From Mycobacterium bohemicum DSM 44277 (GTDB lineage Bacteria; Actinomycetota; Actinomycetes; Mycobacteriales; Mycobacteriaceae): a stretch of 64,000 bases of DNA. The translations under genes were made by a program, and so were the position numbers. Below the pieces are notes generated by a model. It did no database searches and was not told where the DNA came from. It saw only the letters and a program-made list of their open reading frames with translations. The DNA lies in the NCBI RefSeq assembly GCF_001053185.1, contig NZ_CSTD01000005.1, forward strand, positions 62,001-126,000. The letters run 5' to 3'. Of the stretch, positions 16,757-26,615 are shown one piece after another. Each line of letters begins with the position of its first letter. Within the stretch, counting starts at the first letter, position 1.

Positions 16757-17530
16757 TCATCGACCGGGGCCGGGAGGCCCGGCGAACGCCTGCGCGATCT
16801 CCAGCCAACGCAGCGCGTCATCACCGCGCGCGGTGAGGTCCAGGTCGCTCAGCGGGCGGCGCTGGGTCACCAGGAAGCAAAAGTCCAGGGCCGACCCCGT
16901 CACCCGCTGCGCGGCGTCCGGCGGCCCCCAGGACCAGACGTCGCCGCCGGGCCCGCGCAGCTCGACCAGGAAGGGCTCGGCCGGCGCGGGCAGATCGTTG
17001 ACGAAGAACGCGTAATCGCGGGTGCGCACGCCGAGGTGCGCGATCGAGCGCAGTCGCTCGCTGGCCGCCCGTTGAACGCCGAGCGCGTCGGCGACGTCGA
17101 GGCCGTGCGCCCAGGTCTCCATCAGCCGCGCGGTCGCCATCGACGCGGCGCTCATCGGTGGCCCGAACCACGGCAGCTTGCGGCCGTCGGGAACGGCCGG
17201 CAACGCCTCGTGCAACCGCGCGCGCGTGGCCCGCCATTCGGTCAGCAACTCCGCCGGCGCGAGGGCGGCGAGCTCCTCGGCGCCGGCGTCGACGAAACCG
17301 GTGGGGTCGGCCGCGGCGGCCTGCAGCGCCTCGGCGAACGCCGCTTCGTCGGTGATCGCGGTCAGCGCGACCCGGTCGGTCCACAACAGATGACCGATCT
17401 GGTGGGCGATCGTCCAGCCGGGTGCGGGCGTCGCAGCGGCCCAGCGATCCGCCTGCAGCGGTGCCACCAGCGCGTCGAGGTCGTCACTCTCGGCGCGTAG
17501 GTCGGCGACGATGGGGCCGGGACCGGCCAT
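16757..17530 (-). CDS. TIGR03084/maleylpyruvate-isomerase-like metal-binding protein (Rv0036c-like)
   Basis: 257 residues. A DinB-like four-helix fold is suggested by the early IAHQIGHLLWTD segment (about residues 42-53) and a later METWAHGLDVADAL segment; their His residues usually bind a divalent metal. Members include mycothiol-dependent maleylpyruvate isomerases, so a mycothiol-linked role is possible. Two ATGs are adjacent (17533 and 17530); the second is better placed behind GGAGG. Confidence 0.88.
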   Translation of the reverse strand: MAGPGPIVADLRAESDDLDALVAPLQADRWAAATPAPGWTIAHQIGHLLWTDRVALTAITDEAAFAEALQAAAADPTGFVDAGAEELAALAPAELLTEWRATRARLHEALPAVPDGRKLPWFGPPMSAASMATARLMETWAHGLDVADALGVQRAASERLRSIAHLGVRTRDYAFFVNDLPAPAEPFLVELRGPGGDVWSWGPPDAAQRVTGSALDFCFLVTQRRPLSDLDLTARGDDALRWLEIAQAFAGPPGPGR

Positions 17531-17571
17531 CATCGCCTCCGAGGGCTCGCCGGGAAAGGCACGTATGTACC

Positions 17572-18858
17572 TTAACGGCCGTTCGCCGTGTCGCCGCGGC
17601 GGCCGACGACGGAGTGCACGGCCAGCCCGGCAAGGTAAAGCACCGAACCGAACAGCACGAACGCCGGCGCGCGCCCGTCATCGGGAATCAGTGTGGCGGA
17701 CACCGTAATCGCGACGACGAACGCGACCCAGAACAACGCGTCCTGGACCGCGAACACGTGCCCGCGCAGGGCGTCGTCGACGTCCATCTGCATCGCGGAG
17801 TCGGCGCAGAGCTTGACCACCTGCCCGGCCACCCCGATCAAGAAGCTGCACGCCACCATCACCGGGATCAGCAGCGTGGCGGCGGGCAGTTGGAAGACCG
17901 ACGCCGCCGCCAGCGCGCCGTTGGCCGTGGCATACCTCCCCCAGCGACGTATCGCCCAGGGGGTCAGCAGGTTGGCGAGGAACGCTCCGAGGCCCGCCAC
18001 GGCGAAGAACAACAGGGCGGTACCCAGGCCACCGGTTGCGGGCGGGGCCAGGTGGTGGACGAGCAGCAACATCAGCAGCGAATTGATCCCGACGACCATC
18101 CGGTGCGCGGCCAGTCCGGACAGCGTGGCGGCGACGGTGGGGCGTTGCGCCACCGTACGCACGCCGTGCAGCCACCCGGTCAGCACGGCGTAGATGACGG
18201 GCCCGTGGATCGCGCGTTTGGTGTGGTCGGGACCGAGCACCCGCGGGGGGAACCGCAGGGACAGCAGCAACGCGAGGGACACCGGGATCCCCGTGAGGAA
18301 AATGATGGTGGACGCTCCCCTGTCGCCGGCGCCCACGAGGATGCGCGGCAACAGCATGAAGTTGGCCCCCAGGAACGCCGCGAAGGCGCCGACCGCGGTG
18401 GCCACCGCATTCATCGTCACGACTTGTTCGCGCGGCACCACGTGCGGCAGCGACGCCGAAAGCCCGGACGCGACGAACCTCGACAGGCCGTTGGCCACCA
18501 GCGCCGCCAGCAGCAGCGGTATGTCGCCGGCCCGCACGGCCAGGATCGTGCCGATCGTCGCGATGAGGATCAGCCGCCCGACGTTGGCCCCGACGATCAC
18601 CAGCCGCCGATCCCAGCGGTCCATCAGCGCGCCGGCGAACGGCCCCAACAGCGAGTACGGCAGAAACAGCACGGTGAACGCCCGCGCGATGGCCATCGGG
18701 TCGGCCGCCCGGTCCGGATTGAACAGCAGCGCCCCGGCGAGCCCGGCCTGGAAGAGGCCGTCACCGAATTGACTCGCCATGCGCAGCTGCAGCAGCCGCC
18801 AGAAATCTGGCAGGCTGCGCACCGACCGCCACAGGTCGACGTGTGCGCCGGAGCTCAT
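17572..18858 (-). CDS. Major facilitator superfamily transporter (Rv0037c-like)
   Basis: 428 residues with about 11-12 hydrophobic segments. The MFS loop signature is seen as GALMDRWDRRLVI (about residues 77-89). Substrate unknown. ATG at 18858 gives MSSGAHVDLWRSV. An in-frame GTG at 18873 is an alternative and would bring the length nearer the 441 of Rv0037c. The gene is divergent from the YqgE gene across 150 bases. Confidence 0.88.
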   Translation of the reverse strand: MSSGAHVDLWRSVRSLPDFWRLLQLRMASQFGDGLFQAGLAGALLFNPDRAADPMAIARAFTVLFLPYSLLGPFAGALMDRWDRRLVIVGANVGRLILIATIGTILAVRAGDIPLLLAALVANGLSRFVASGLSASLPHVVPREQVVTMNAVATAVGAFAAFLGANFMLLPRILVGAGDRGASTIIFLTGIPVSLALLLSLRFPPRVLGPDHTKRAIHGPVIYAVLTGWLHGVRTVAQRPTVAATLSGLAAHRMVVGINSLLMLLLVHHLAPPATGGLGTALLFFAVAGLGAFLANLLTPWAIRRWGRYATANGALAAASVFQLPAATLLIPVMVACSFLIGVAGQVVKLCADSAMQMDVDDALRGHVFAVQDALFWVAFVVAITVSATLIPDDGRAPAFVLFGSVLYLAGLAVHSVVGRRGDTANGR

Positions 18859-19008
18859 CCGGGTAGGAATCACAGAACCGACTTCCAGGATTGGGGTTTG
18901 GCACGCGGGCCTCACGGCCGAGGCCGAGCCGCTTCGTCCACAGTACAAATATCCATGGGCCACGCTCGATTTGCCCGGGTACAGGGCCGGAGATGCCATG
19001 ATGGTCTG

Positions 19009-19611
19009 GTGCCGCCGGAGGATCCTGAGGACTACGTCGCACCCGCCGCGCAGCGGGTGCGCGCGGGTACTTTGCTGCTCGCGAACACCGATCTGCTCGA
19101 GCCGACGTTTCGGCGCAGCGTCATCTACATCGTGGAGCACAACGACGGCGGCACGCTGGGTGTCGTGCTGAACCGGGCCAGCGAAACGGCGGTGTACAAC
19201 GTGCTACCGCAGTGGGCCAAGCTGACGGCCAAGCCGAAGACGATGTTCATCGGCGGGCCGGTCAAGCGGGACGCGGCGCTGTGCCTGGCGACCCTGCGCG
19301 TCGGCGCAGATCCGCAGGGCGTTCCCGGCCTGCGGCACGTGTCCGGCCGGGTGGTGATGGTCGATCTGGACGTCGACCCCGACGCCGTCGCACCGCTCGT
19401 CGAGGGGGTGCGGATCTTCGCGGGATACTCCGGCTGGACGATCGGTCAGCTCGAGGGCGAGATCGAGCGTGACGACTGGATCGTGTTGTCGGCGTTGCCG
19501 TCTGACGTCCTGGTCGGGCCGAGGGCCGACCTGTGGGGACAGGTGCTGCGGCGCCAGCCTTTGCCGCTGTCGTTGCTGGCGTCACATCCGATCGACGTCA
19601 GCCGCAACTAG
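19009..19611 (+). CDS. YqgE/AlgH family protein (Rv0038-like)
   Basis: 200 residues. The UPF0301 signature is clear: RAGTLLLANTDLLEPTFRRS near residue 17, LGVVLNR, and FIGGPVKRDA near 85. The family is widespread; its molecular role is uncertain. GTG at 19009 gives VPPEDPEDYVAP, aligned with the Rv0038 N-terminus. A divergent promoter with the MFS gene is expected in 18859-19008. Confidence 0.93.
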   Translation: MPPEDPEDYVAPAAQRVRAGTLLLANTDLLEPTFRRSVIYIVEHNDGGTLGVVLNRASETAVYNVLPQWAKLTAKPKTMFIGGPVKRDAALCLATLRVGADPQGVPGLRHVSGRVVMVDLDVDPDAVAPLVEGVRIFAGYSGWTIGQLEGEIERDDWIVLSALPSDVLVGPRADLWGQVLRRQPLPLSLLASHPIDVSRN

Positions 19612-19729
19612 CGCGAGCTGCCCTCGCCTCGGGCGTGAACTCACGGCGCCCGGAGTGAAGCGGTGGCGAGGCTCTTCGGCGTGTCGCGGCCCGGGGTTCA
19701 GCACCGATGCGCGACCTGACGAGCGGGTC

Positions 19730-20071
19730 TTAACCGCAGGACTGTGAGCACGCGGTGCACTGCCCGCCGCAGCCCGATACGGCGGCTTCCTGGCGCACCG
19801 CGAAACGCGCGCTCTGGTAGGAGCCGGCGGCGAGCGTGCCCAATGCGCCGGCGACACAGACGATGAGCACGACAAGGGCGGTCTTGGGGGACGCCGCGAC
19901 TGCCACCAGACCGCCGGCGGCCAGCATCACCGCGGCCGAGAACTGAGTCGGTGCCATGGCGCGCAGCGCCAGCTGGGCGGTCCCGACGGCCTGGCGGTGC
20001 GAAAGCGACCATGTCCCAAAGCCCGCCGAGGCCAACGCCGCACACATGCTCAGCACGCCCGCAATCAGCAT
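19730..20071 (-). CDS. Small membrane protein with Cys-rich tail (Rv0039c-like)
   Basis: 113 residues with three hydrophobic segments (about 3-22, 42-60, 66-84) and a C-terminal CGGQCTACSQSCG cluster that could bind a metal or form disulfides. The position matches Rv0039c. Function unknown. It lies 66 bases downstream of the restored mtc28 end and may share its transcript. Confidence 0.85.
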   Translation of the reverse strand: MLIAGVLSMCAALASAGFGTWSLSHRQAVGTAQLALRAMAPTQFSAAVMLAAGGLVAVAASPKTALVVLIVCVAGALGTLAAGSYQSARFAVRQEAAVSGCGGQCTACSQSCG

Positions 20072-20137
20072 GGCCTCACAATACGAGGCGGCGCGCGAAA
20101 CCGCTCGCCGGGCTCCGGGGTTTCGCGGTGCGCCGGC

Positions 20138-21126
20138 TCAGTGCTGCTGCAGAAACGAAAAGTTTGGCAGGGGGGGCAGCCCGGGCACCATCGCCAACAG
20201 GTTCGGTGTCGGCTGCACGACCGGCTGGTTGGGCAGCGACGCCTGCGCGGGCAGCGCCGCCGGGGCGGCCGCGGTGCGGCGGCGCCCGGTGCGGTCACCC
20301 GGAATCCGTTGATGATCGCGTCGGTGGCCGGGCCGTCGGCGACCGCCACGGCTCGGTCCGTGGTGACCGCCAGCGACACCAGGTACTTGTCCCGGCCGGA
20401 GGTCGCTATCACATTGCGGCGCGAGGTATTCAGCGTCACGTCACCGTCGCGGTAGGTGCCCTCGATGACCGACGAGGGGAAGCCGCCGAAATCGGCCATC
20501 GAGGCGTTGGTGGTCTGCCAGGCGGGCAGTTTCTGGCTGTCGACGTAGCCGTGCGTGATGGCGTCTTTGGGATCGAAGCTACCGACGAGCTTGTACACCA
20601 CCACCTGGGCGTTCGAGCTGTAGATGCTGCTGCCCTGCCGATCGGCGATGACGGCGAACGCGTCGGGAACGTTCGGGTCGGGGACCTGGGTCCAGCGGGC
20701 GGGGACGGGCAGGGTGATGTCCAGCGCGTTGAAGCCCTGTGGCTTCTGGGCTTCGAGCTTGACGCCCTTGGACTGCAGGTATTCGCGGACCGTGCCCGAG
20801 GCGGCGGGAGTCACCGCCGGGGGAGCCGGCGGTCCCGGGGGTGCGGCCGGCGCAGCCGCGGCTCCCGTGGCTCCGGGGGCGGTGGCCAGGACCGGCGGGG
20901 CGAACGGGTTCGGCGCCTGCGGGGCGGCGAGCACCCGGTTGGGCGCTTGTCCGGGAACGGCCGCCACGTTGAGCGGTGCGGGCATCGGTGCGCCGACGCC
21001 GGGGGCGGGGGGTGTAGGGAGCACGGGGTCGGCCGCGGCGGTCGCGCCCGCGAGCGTGGCGACCCCGATGGTGCCGGCGGCGAGACCTCCTGCGAGGACC
21101 CGCAACGTGCGGACGATGTCAATCAT
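20138..21126 (-). CDS. mtc28: Secreted proline-rich antigen Mtc28 (frameshift near the 3' end)
   Basis: A signal peptide is visible (MIDIVRTLRVLAGG, a hydrophobic core, then ATAAADP). It precedes a Pro/Ala-rich region and the conserved Mtc28 domain (GVKLEAQKPQGFNALDITLP onward, about residues 115-270). After NGFRVTAPGAAA near 20270 the frame becomes Arg/Cys-rich nonsense, while the -1 frame gives a natural Pro-rich tail, ALPAQASLPNQPVVQPTPNL, ending QQH at a stop at 20138. A single missing G in the run near 20268-20275 would explain it. Without repair, the frame runs on to 20065 and overlaps the next gene. ATG at 21126. Confidence 0.85.
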
Positions 21127-21310
21127 CTGCGTCGGTCCTTCCCATGGCGCGGGCATCGGCGCCCGTCGTTAGAGGGCGACTGTAACCAGTGGTCAAAGGC
21201 GGTGAGTAGGCCCGAAATCGAGCTGGGATGAAGTTCTGATGGGCGCGCAACGGAACCGATACCAACCTGTGGCCCGGGGCCCGTCGTGTCGCCCCTTATA
21301 CCCTGTTCAG

Positions 21311-24208
21311 GTGACCGAATCCCCGACCGCCGCGCCCGGGAGCAACTCCGGCGCTCTGACCGACCCCGACGCGCCGCCGTACCGCTACACCGCGGCGCTC
21401 GCGGGCCGGATCGAGAGCGCCTGGCAGGAAACCTGGGCGAAGCGCGGGACGTTCAACGTGCCGAACCCGGTCGGATCGCTGGCCCCGACGGACGGAACCC
21501 CGGTTCCCCAGGACAAGCTGTTCGTGCAGGACATGTTCCCTTACCCGTCGGGGGAGGGGCTGCACGTCGGGCACCCGCTCGGCTACATCGCCACCGACGT
21601 CTACGCCCGTTACTTTCGGATGACGGGCCACAATGTGTTGCACGCGTTGGGCTTTGACGCCTTCGGGCTGCCGGCCGAGCAGTACGCGGTGCAAACCGGC
21701 ACCCATCCGCGCACCAGGACGGAGGCCAACGTCGTCAACTTCCGGCGGCAGCTGGGCCGCCTGGGCCTCGGCCACGACAGCCGGCGCAGCTTCTCCACCA
21801 CCGATGTCGAGTTCTACAAGTGGACGCAGTGGATCTTCCTGCAGATCTACAACGCGTGGTTCGACCGGGCCGTGGACAAGGCCCGCCCCATCGCGGAGTT
21901 GATCGCCGAATTCGACTCCGGTGCTAGGAATCTCGAGGACGGCCGGGACTGGAACCGGCTTTCGGCGGGGGAGCGGGCAGACGTCATCGACGGCTTCCGG
22001 CTGGTCTACCGGGCGGACTCGATGGTGAATTGGTGCCCCGGTCTGGGCACGGTGCTCGCCAACGAAGAGGTCACCTCGGACGGCCGCAGCGATCGGGGCA
22101 ACTTCCCGGTGTTCCGCAAACGCCTGCGGCAGTGGATGATGCGGATCACCGCCTACGCCGACCGGCTCCTGGACGACCTGGATGTGCTGGACTGGCCGGA
22201 GCAGGTCAAGACCATGCAGCGCAACTGGATCGGCCGCTCCACCGGGGTGCAGGCGGTTTTCACCGCAACGGGATCCGACGGCTCCGAAGTCGGCATCGAG
22301 GTGTTCACCACCCGGCCCGACACCATGTTCGGGGCCACCTACCTGGTGTTGGCGCCCGAGCACGACCTGGTCGACGGGCTGGTCGCCGCCGAGTGGCCGG
22401 ACGGTACCGACGCCCGCTGGACGTACGGTGCCCGCACACCCGGCGAGGCCGTCGCCGCCTACCGGCGCGCCATCGCGGCCAAGTCGGATCTCGAGCGCCA
22501 GGAGAGCCGGGAGAAGACCGGTGTCTTCCTCGGCCGCTGGGCGATCAACCCCGCCAACGGCGAACCGGTGCCGGTCTTCGTCGCCGATTATGTGCTTGCC
22601 GGATACGGCACCGGAGCGATCATGGCGGTCCCGGGCCACGACCAGCGGGACTGGGAATTCGCCCGCGAGCTCGGCCTGCCGATCGTGGAAGTTATTGCGG
22701 GCGGCGATGTTTCGGAGGCCGCACACACCGGCGACGGCGTACTGGTTAATTCGGGGTATCTCGACGGGATGAACGTCGCGGCGGCCAAGAAGGCCATCAC
22801 CGCCCGCTTGGAGGCCGAGGGCCGCGGGCGGGCTCGCATCGAATTCAAGCTGCGTGACTGGCTTTTCGCGCGGCAGCGATATTGGGGTGAGCCATTCCCC
22901 ATTGTCTACGACGAGGATGGCCGCGCGCATCCGCTCGACGAGGCGGCGCTGCCGGTCGAGCTGCCGGACGTGCCCGATTATTCGCCCGTGCTGTTCGACC
23001 CCGACGACGCCGCCAGCGAGCCGTCGCCGCCACTGGCCAAGGCGACCGATTGGGTGCACGTCGAGCTGGACCTCGGCGACGGCCTGCGGCCCTACACCCG
23101 CGACACTAATGTGATGCCGCAGTGGGCCGGCAGCTCCTGGTACGAGCTGCGCTACACCGACCCGCACAACTCGGAACGGTTCTGCGCCAAGGAAAACGAA
23201 GCCTACTGGATGGGGCCCCGCCCGGCAGAGCACGGCCCCCGGGATCCCGGAGGGGTGGACCTCTACGTCGGCGGCGCCGAACACGCGGTGCTCCATCTGC
23301 TGTACGCGCGGTTCTGGCACAAGGTCCTCTACGACCTCGGCCACGTCAGTTCGCGGGAGCCGTATCGCCGGTTGATCAACCAGGGCTACATCCAGGCGTT
23401 CGCCTACACCGACTCCCGCGGATCGTACGTACCCGCCGACGACGTCATCCAGCGGGACGACCGCTTCTTCTACGCCGGTCCCGGCGGGGAGATCGAGGTG
23501 TTCCAGGAGTTCGGGAAAATCGGTAAGAGCCTGAAGAATTCGATATCGCCCGACGAGATCTGCGACGAGTACGGCGCCGACACCCTGCGGGTGTACGAGA
23601 TGTCGATGGGGCCGCTGGAGGCGTCCCGGCCCTGGGCCACCAAGGATGTCGTCGGGGCGCACCGCTTTCTGCAGCGGGTGTGGCGGCTGGTCGTGGACGA
23701 GCAGACGGGCGAGACGCGGGTCAGCGACGCCGAGCCCGGCCTCGACACGCTGCGGGTGCTGAACCGCACCGTCGCCGGAGTCTCGGAAGACTATGTGGCC
23801 CTGCGCAATAACACGGCGGCGGCCAAGCTGATCGAGTACACCAACCACCTCACCAAGGAGCACCGCGGAGCGGTGCCCCGCACGGCGGTCGAGCCGCTGG
23901 TGCTCATGCTGGCCCCGCTGGCCCCACACCTGGCCGAGGAGCTGTGGCAGCGGCTGGGCCACGACACGCCGTTGGCGCACGGCCCGTTCCCGCGGGCCGA
24001 TGCCGCCTACCTGATCGACGAGACCGTCGAATACCCGGTACAGGTCAACGGGAAGGTGCGCGGCCGGGTGGTGGTGGCCGCCGACGCCGACGAGGACACC
24101 CTCAAGGCCGCGGCGCTGGCCGACGACAAGGTCCAGGGATTCCTGAGCGGGGCCACCCCGCGCAAGGTCATCGTGGTCCCAGGCCGGCTGGTCAATCTGG
24201 TGGTCTGA
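21311..24208 (+). CDS. leuS: Leucyl-tRNA synthetase
   Basis: 965 residues. Class I signatures: HVGH in EGLHVGHPLGY at about residue 84 and the KMSKS equivalent KIGKSLKN at about 736. The CP1 editing domain lies between (TTRPDTMFGATYLV near 334), and the C-terminal anticodon and tail domains end in a PGRLVNLVV strand. It charges tRNA-Leu, one of which is encoded at 6847. GTG at 21311 begins VTESPTAAPGSN. The 184 bases upstream are shared with divergent mtc28; I see no T-box-like leader. Confidence 0.97.
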   Translation: MTESPTAAPGSNSGALTDPDAPPYRYTAALAGRIESAWQETWAKRGTFNVPNPVGSLAPTDGTPVPQDKLFVQDMFPYPSGEGLHVGHPLGYIATDVYARYFRMTGHNVLHALGFDAFGLPAEQYAVQTGTHPRTRTEANVVNFRRQLGRLGLGHDSRRSFSTTDVEFYKWTQWIFLQIYNAWFDRAVDKARPIAELIAEFDSGARNLEDGRDWNRLSAGERADVIDGFRLVYRADSMVNWCPGLGTVLANEEVTSDGRSDRGNFPVFRKRLRQWMMRITAYADRLLDDLDVLDWPEQVKTMQRNWIGRSTGVQAVFTATGSDGSEVGIEVFTTRPDTMFGATYLVLAPEHDLVDGLVAAEWPDGTDARWTYGARTPGEAVAAYRRAIAAKSDLERQESREKTGVFLGRWAINPANGEPVPVFVADYVLAGYGTGAIMAVPGHDQRDWEFARELGLPIVEVIAGGDVSEAAHTGDGVLVNSGYLDGMNVAAAKKAITARLEAEGRGRARIEFKLRDWLFARQRYWGEPFPIVYDEDGRAHPLDEAALPVELPDVPDYSPVLFDPDDAASEPSPPLAKATDWVHVELDLGDGLRPYTRDTNVMPQWAGSSWYELRYTDPHNSERFCAKENEAYWMGPRPAEHGPRDPGGVDLYVGGAEHAVLHLLYARFWHKVLYDLGHVSSREPYRRLINQGYIQAFAYTDSRGSYVPADDVIQRDDRFFYAGPGGEIEVFQEFGKIGKSLKNSISPDEICDEYGADTLRVYEMSMGPLEASRPWATKDVVGAHRFLQRVWRLVVDEQTGETRVSDAEPGLDTLRVLNRTVAGVSEDYVALRNNTAAAKLIEYTNHLTKEHRGAVPRTAVEPLVLMLAPLAPHLAEELWQRLGHDTPLAHGPFPRADAAYLIDETVEYPVQVNGKVRGRVVVAADADEDTLKAAALADDKVQGFLSGATPRKVIVVPGRLVNLVV

Positions 24209-24220
24209 GCGGATGGCCGG

Positions 24221-24895
24221 TCAGCGGCGACGGCCGGGTCGCAGCACCACCTCGTGGACGTGACCGTCGCGCGGCGTGGCCACCGCGTGCGCCACGGCGC
24301 CCGCGACCGTCTCGGGCCGCAGGAAGTTGGCGGCGTCGTACTCGCCGCCTTCGAACGCGACGAGCTCGCGCTGCATGTCGCTGTCCGTTCGGCCCGGGTA
24401 GATCGTCGTCACCCGCAGATCGGGTTCGTCGGCGCGCAGCGAATCGGCGAAGGCGCGCAACGCGAACTTGCTGGCGGAATACGAAGCCATCCCGGGTGAG
24501 ACGCTGCGCCCGGCACCGGAATTGATGAACACCACCTGCCCGCGTGCCCGTCGCAGCGCCGGCAGCAGCGCGAGCGTTAGTTCGACCGGCCCGAAGACGT
24601 TGACGGCGAAGGTGGCGCGCCACTCGTCGACGTTCGACTCGGCGACATCGCCGGGGATGGAGACCCCCGCGTTGTGCACCAGAACGTCGAGCTCGTCGAC
24701 GATCTCGCACGCCGCCTCGATGTCGTCGCCGTCGGTCAGGTCCAACGGGAAGGTGGTGGCACCGAGCCGCCCGGCGACGGCGTCGAGCCGATCCGAGGGA
24801 CGCCCCGCCAGCAGCAGGGTGTGCGTGGGCGCGAGCGCCGTGGCGATCGCCGAACCGATAGCGCCGCCGGCTCCGGTGATGAGTGCGTTGGGCAT
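24221..24895 (-). CDS. Short-chain dehydrogenase/reductase
   Basis: 224 residues. The cofactor motif TGAGGAIG at 7-14, NAG at 75-77, a serine near 126 and the catalytic pair Tyr139/Lys143 (YSASK) are all present. An AGRPSDR turn after the second strand favours NADP(H). Substrate unknown. It is convergent with leuS with only 12 bases between the stops, and is 48 bases downstream of the MarR gene on the same strand, so the two may be co-transcribed. Confidence 0.9.
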   Translation of the reverse strand: MPNALITGAGGAIGSAIATALAPTHTLLLAGRPSDRLDAVAGRLGATTFPLDLTDGDDIEAACEIVDELDVLVHNAGVSIPGDVAESNVDEWRATFAVNVFGPVELTLALLPALRRARGQVVFINSGAGRSVSPGMASYSASKFALRAFADSLRADEPDLRVTTIYPGRTDSDMQRELVAFEGGEYDAANFLRPETVAGAVAHAVATPRDGHVHEVVLRPGRRR

Positions 24896-24943
24896 GCGGC
24901 TCAGTCTACGTGCACTGCCAATCTCGTTGCGAACAAGGCATTT

Positions 24944-25447
24944 TCACGCCTCTTTGCACGCGACCGGGTCTTCCCCGCGGGTCGGGACCGGTTCACCCGA
25001 GGCGAGTCTTTCCAGCGGTGCCAGCGCCTTTTTCAGGGTTTCCACGTCGGAGTCGGGAAGGTGATTGAGCATCGCCACCAGCGCCGCGCGCCGATTCGCG
25101 AGGGATTCGCAGTGCACGGCACGCCCGCGCGGGGTGATGTCCACCAGCACCGCTCGAAGGTCCGACGGGTCGCGAGACCTTTTCACCAGTCCGATCTTCT
25201 CCAGCCGGCGGATCGCCACGGTGGTGGTCGGTGTCCGAACCCTTTCGTGCGCCGCCAAGTCGGTCATCCGGATGGGGCCCTGATCCAGCAGGGTGACCAA
25301 GATCGACAGCTGAGCCAGGGTCAGGTCTCCGGCCGCCGCACCGTTGGGATCGCCGCGGCGCAAAAGCGTAAAGAGTTTGGACAACGCGCGGTGCAAACCT
25401 TCCGCAAGCTCGGTCACATCGGCCGCGGTGGATTCGCTGTCCGCCAT
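24944..25447 (-). CDS. MarR-family transcriptional regulator (Rv0042c-like)
   Basis: 167 residues. A winged helix at about residues 45-120 contains LTLAQLSILVTL, MTDLAAHERVRTPTTTVAIRRLEKIGLVKR and the wing RDPSDLRAVLVDITPRG. The ATG at 25447 gives MADSESTAAD. Rv0042c is annotated longer (208), and an upstream start in the same open frame cannot be excluded. Probably regulates itself and the SDR gene downstream. Confidence 0.9.
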   Translation of the reverse strand: MADSESTAADVTELAEGLHRALSKLFTLLRRGDPNGAAAGDLTLAQLSILVTLLDQGPIRMTDLAAHERVRTPTTTVAIRRLEKIGLVKRSRDPSDLRAVLVDITPRGRAVHCESLANRRAALVAMLNHLPDSDVETLKKALAPLERLASGEPVPTRGEDPVACKEA

Positions 25448-25754
25448 AAACGGGCAGTCTAACCGGATATCACGGGCATACAAGGCGCTAATCGGCCAGT
25501 TGCCCAAGTCAGACGGCTTGGGACGGCAACCACCCCGGGTGCGCGGTCTGCGGCCTTCGCATATCCGGTCCGGCGGACCGGATTCCATGACCGCTGCGGG
25601 TTCGATGAAGGCGACGGAAACACCGAAACGAAGATCGCCGAGGAGCGAATGCCCTTGGCGGCCAACGCTACCGACGAGCGGGGGTAACTCGCGGCCGATT
25701 CAGGTGCCCAATTGCGGTTACGGCACGGTCAATATCGACCGGGGGGCAACCGGA
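25448..25754. other. Intergenic region between GntR and MarR genes
   Basis: 307 bases with no supported gene. Upstream of the MarR start it must hold that gene's promoter. I found no convincing hairpin or repeat. Open frames here are short with poor codon use. Confidence 0.6.
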
Positions 25755-26495
25755 CTACAGCGCCAGCGACGGCTCCGCGCGGACCGCCTGGGCTTCGGCG
25801 ATCACCCGAAGTGGTTCGGCGACCACCCGGCTGACGTCGTCGGGTGGCGCGAAGACCCCGCGCCGGAACAACTCGGCCAGCATGGTCTGCGCCATCAGAT
25901 AGGAGCGGCCCACGCAGGCGCCCCGCGCGGCTTCGGGGTCACGCCGGTGGATGGCGGCGGTCTCGTCCTCGTAGAACGGCAACATGTCCTCGCGGCTGCC
26001 CTGGTAGGTCATCCAGAACACCCGGGGAACGAGGCCCTGCGAAGCCCGGATCATGGCGTGCAGCCGTGGCCCGGCGTACTCGTCGTTGACGGTGCGCCGG
26101 TATTCGGCGGCGGTTTCGGAGAAGGTTCGCGAATCCTTGGCGGTCCGCAGCGAGCGCAGGAGTCCGTCGAGCTGGCCCAGGATCCGTGGGGTGGGGCCGG
26201 CCGCGGCGCGCGCCGACGCGATGCCGTTGAGCAGGCCGTCGAGTTCGTGATGTTCGAGGACGGTGGCCTCGTCGAACCGCTCGACGAACGCCCCGCGGTG
26301 ATAGCGGGTGGACACCACGCCGTCGTGCTCGAGCTGGACCAGCGCCTCCTGGATGGGGACGCGGCTGACCCCGAGGCCGGCCGCGATCTCGTTGCGGTCA
26401 ACCCGGTCGCCGCTGCGCAGCTTCCCGGTCAGCACGAGGTTGAGGATGTGCGAAACAACCAGGTCTTTCTCTTTGACCCCGTATTTCTTCGGCAT
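25755..26495 (-). CDS. GntR/FadR-family regulator (Rv0043c-like)
   Basis: 246 residues. The N-terminal winged helix (about 10-75) carries the GntR pattern SGDRVDRNEIAAGLGVSRVPIQEALVQLEHDG. The C-terminal FCD-type helical domain has His and acidic residues able to bind a metal and an organic acid. Neighbouring oxidoreductase and esterase genes are likely targets. ATG at 26495. Confidence 0.92.
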   Translation of the reverse strand: MPKKYGVKEKDLVVSHILNLVLTGKLRSGDRVDRNEIAAGLGVSRVPIQEALVQLEHDGVVSTRYHRGAFVERFDEATVLEHHELDGLLNGIASARAAAGPTPRILGQLDGLLRSLRTAKDSRTFSETAAEYRRTVNDEYAGPRLHAMIRASQGLVPRVFWMTYQGSREDMLPFYEDETAAIHRRDPEAARGACVGRSYLMAQTMLAELFRRGVFAPPDDVSRVVAEPLRVIAEAQAVRAEPSLAL

Positions 26496-26615
26496 CTGTT
26501 GTTCTGAGTCTCTTTCCGCCGCTCGGCCCGCCAGCGGTGAGAGTTTCTCACGACGGGGCGCGCGCGAAAAGATGTTGGGCGGATGAATCCCCGGTAAACC
26601 TCGGTTTGACTCGGT

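Noticed and set aside
17422..18990. Long plus-strand open frame antisense to the MFS gene and continuous with the YqgE gene
   Set aside because: Its translation is Gln/Arg/His-rich without family features; only the part from 19009 is the YqgE protein.
21296..23980. An 894-codon open frame antisense to leuS
   Set aside because: It mirrors the high-GC codon structure of leuS, has no recognisable domain and no ribosome site. leuS on the other strand is certain.
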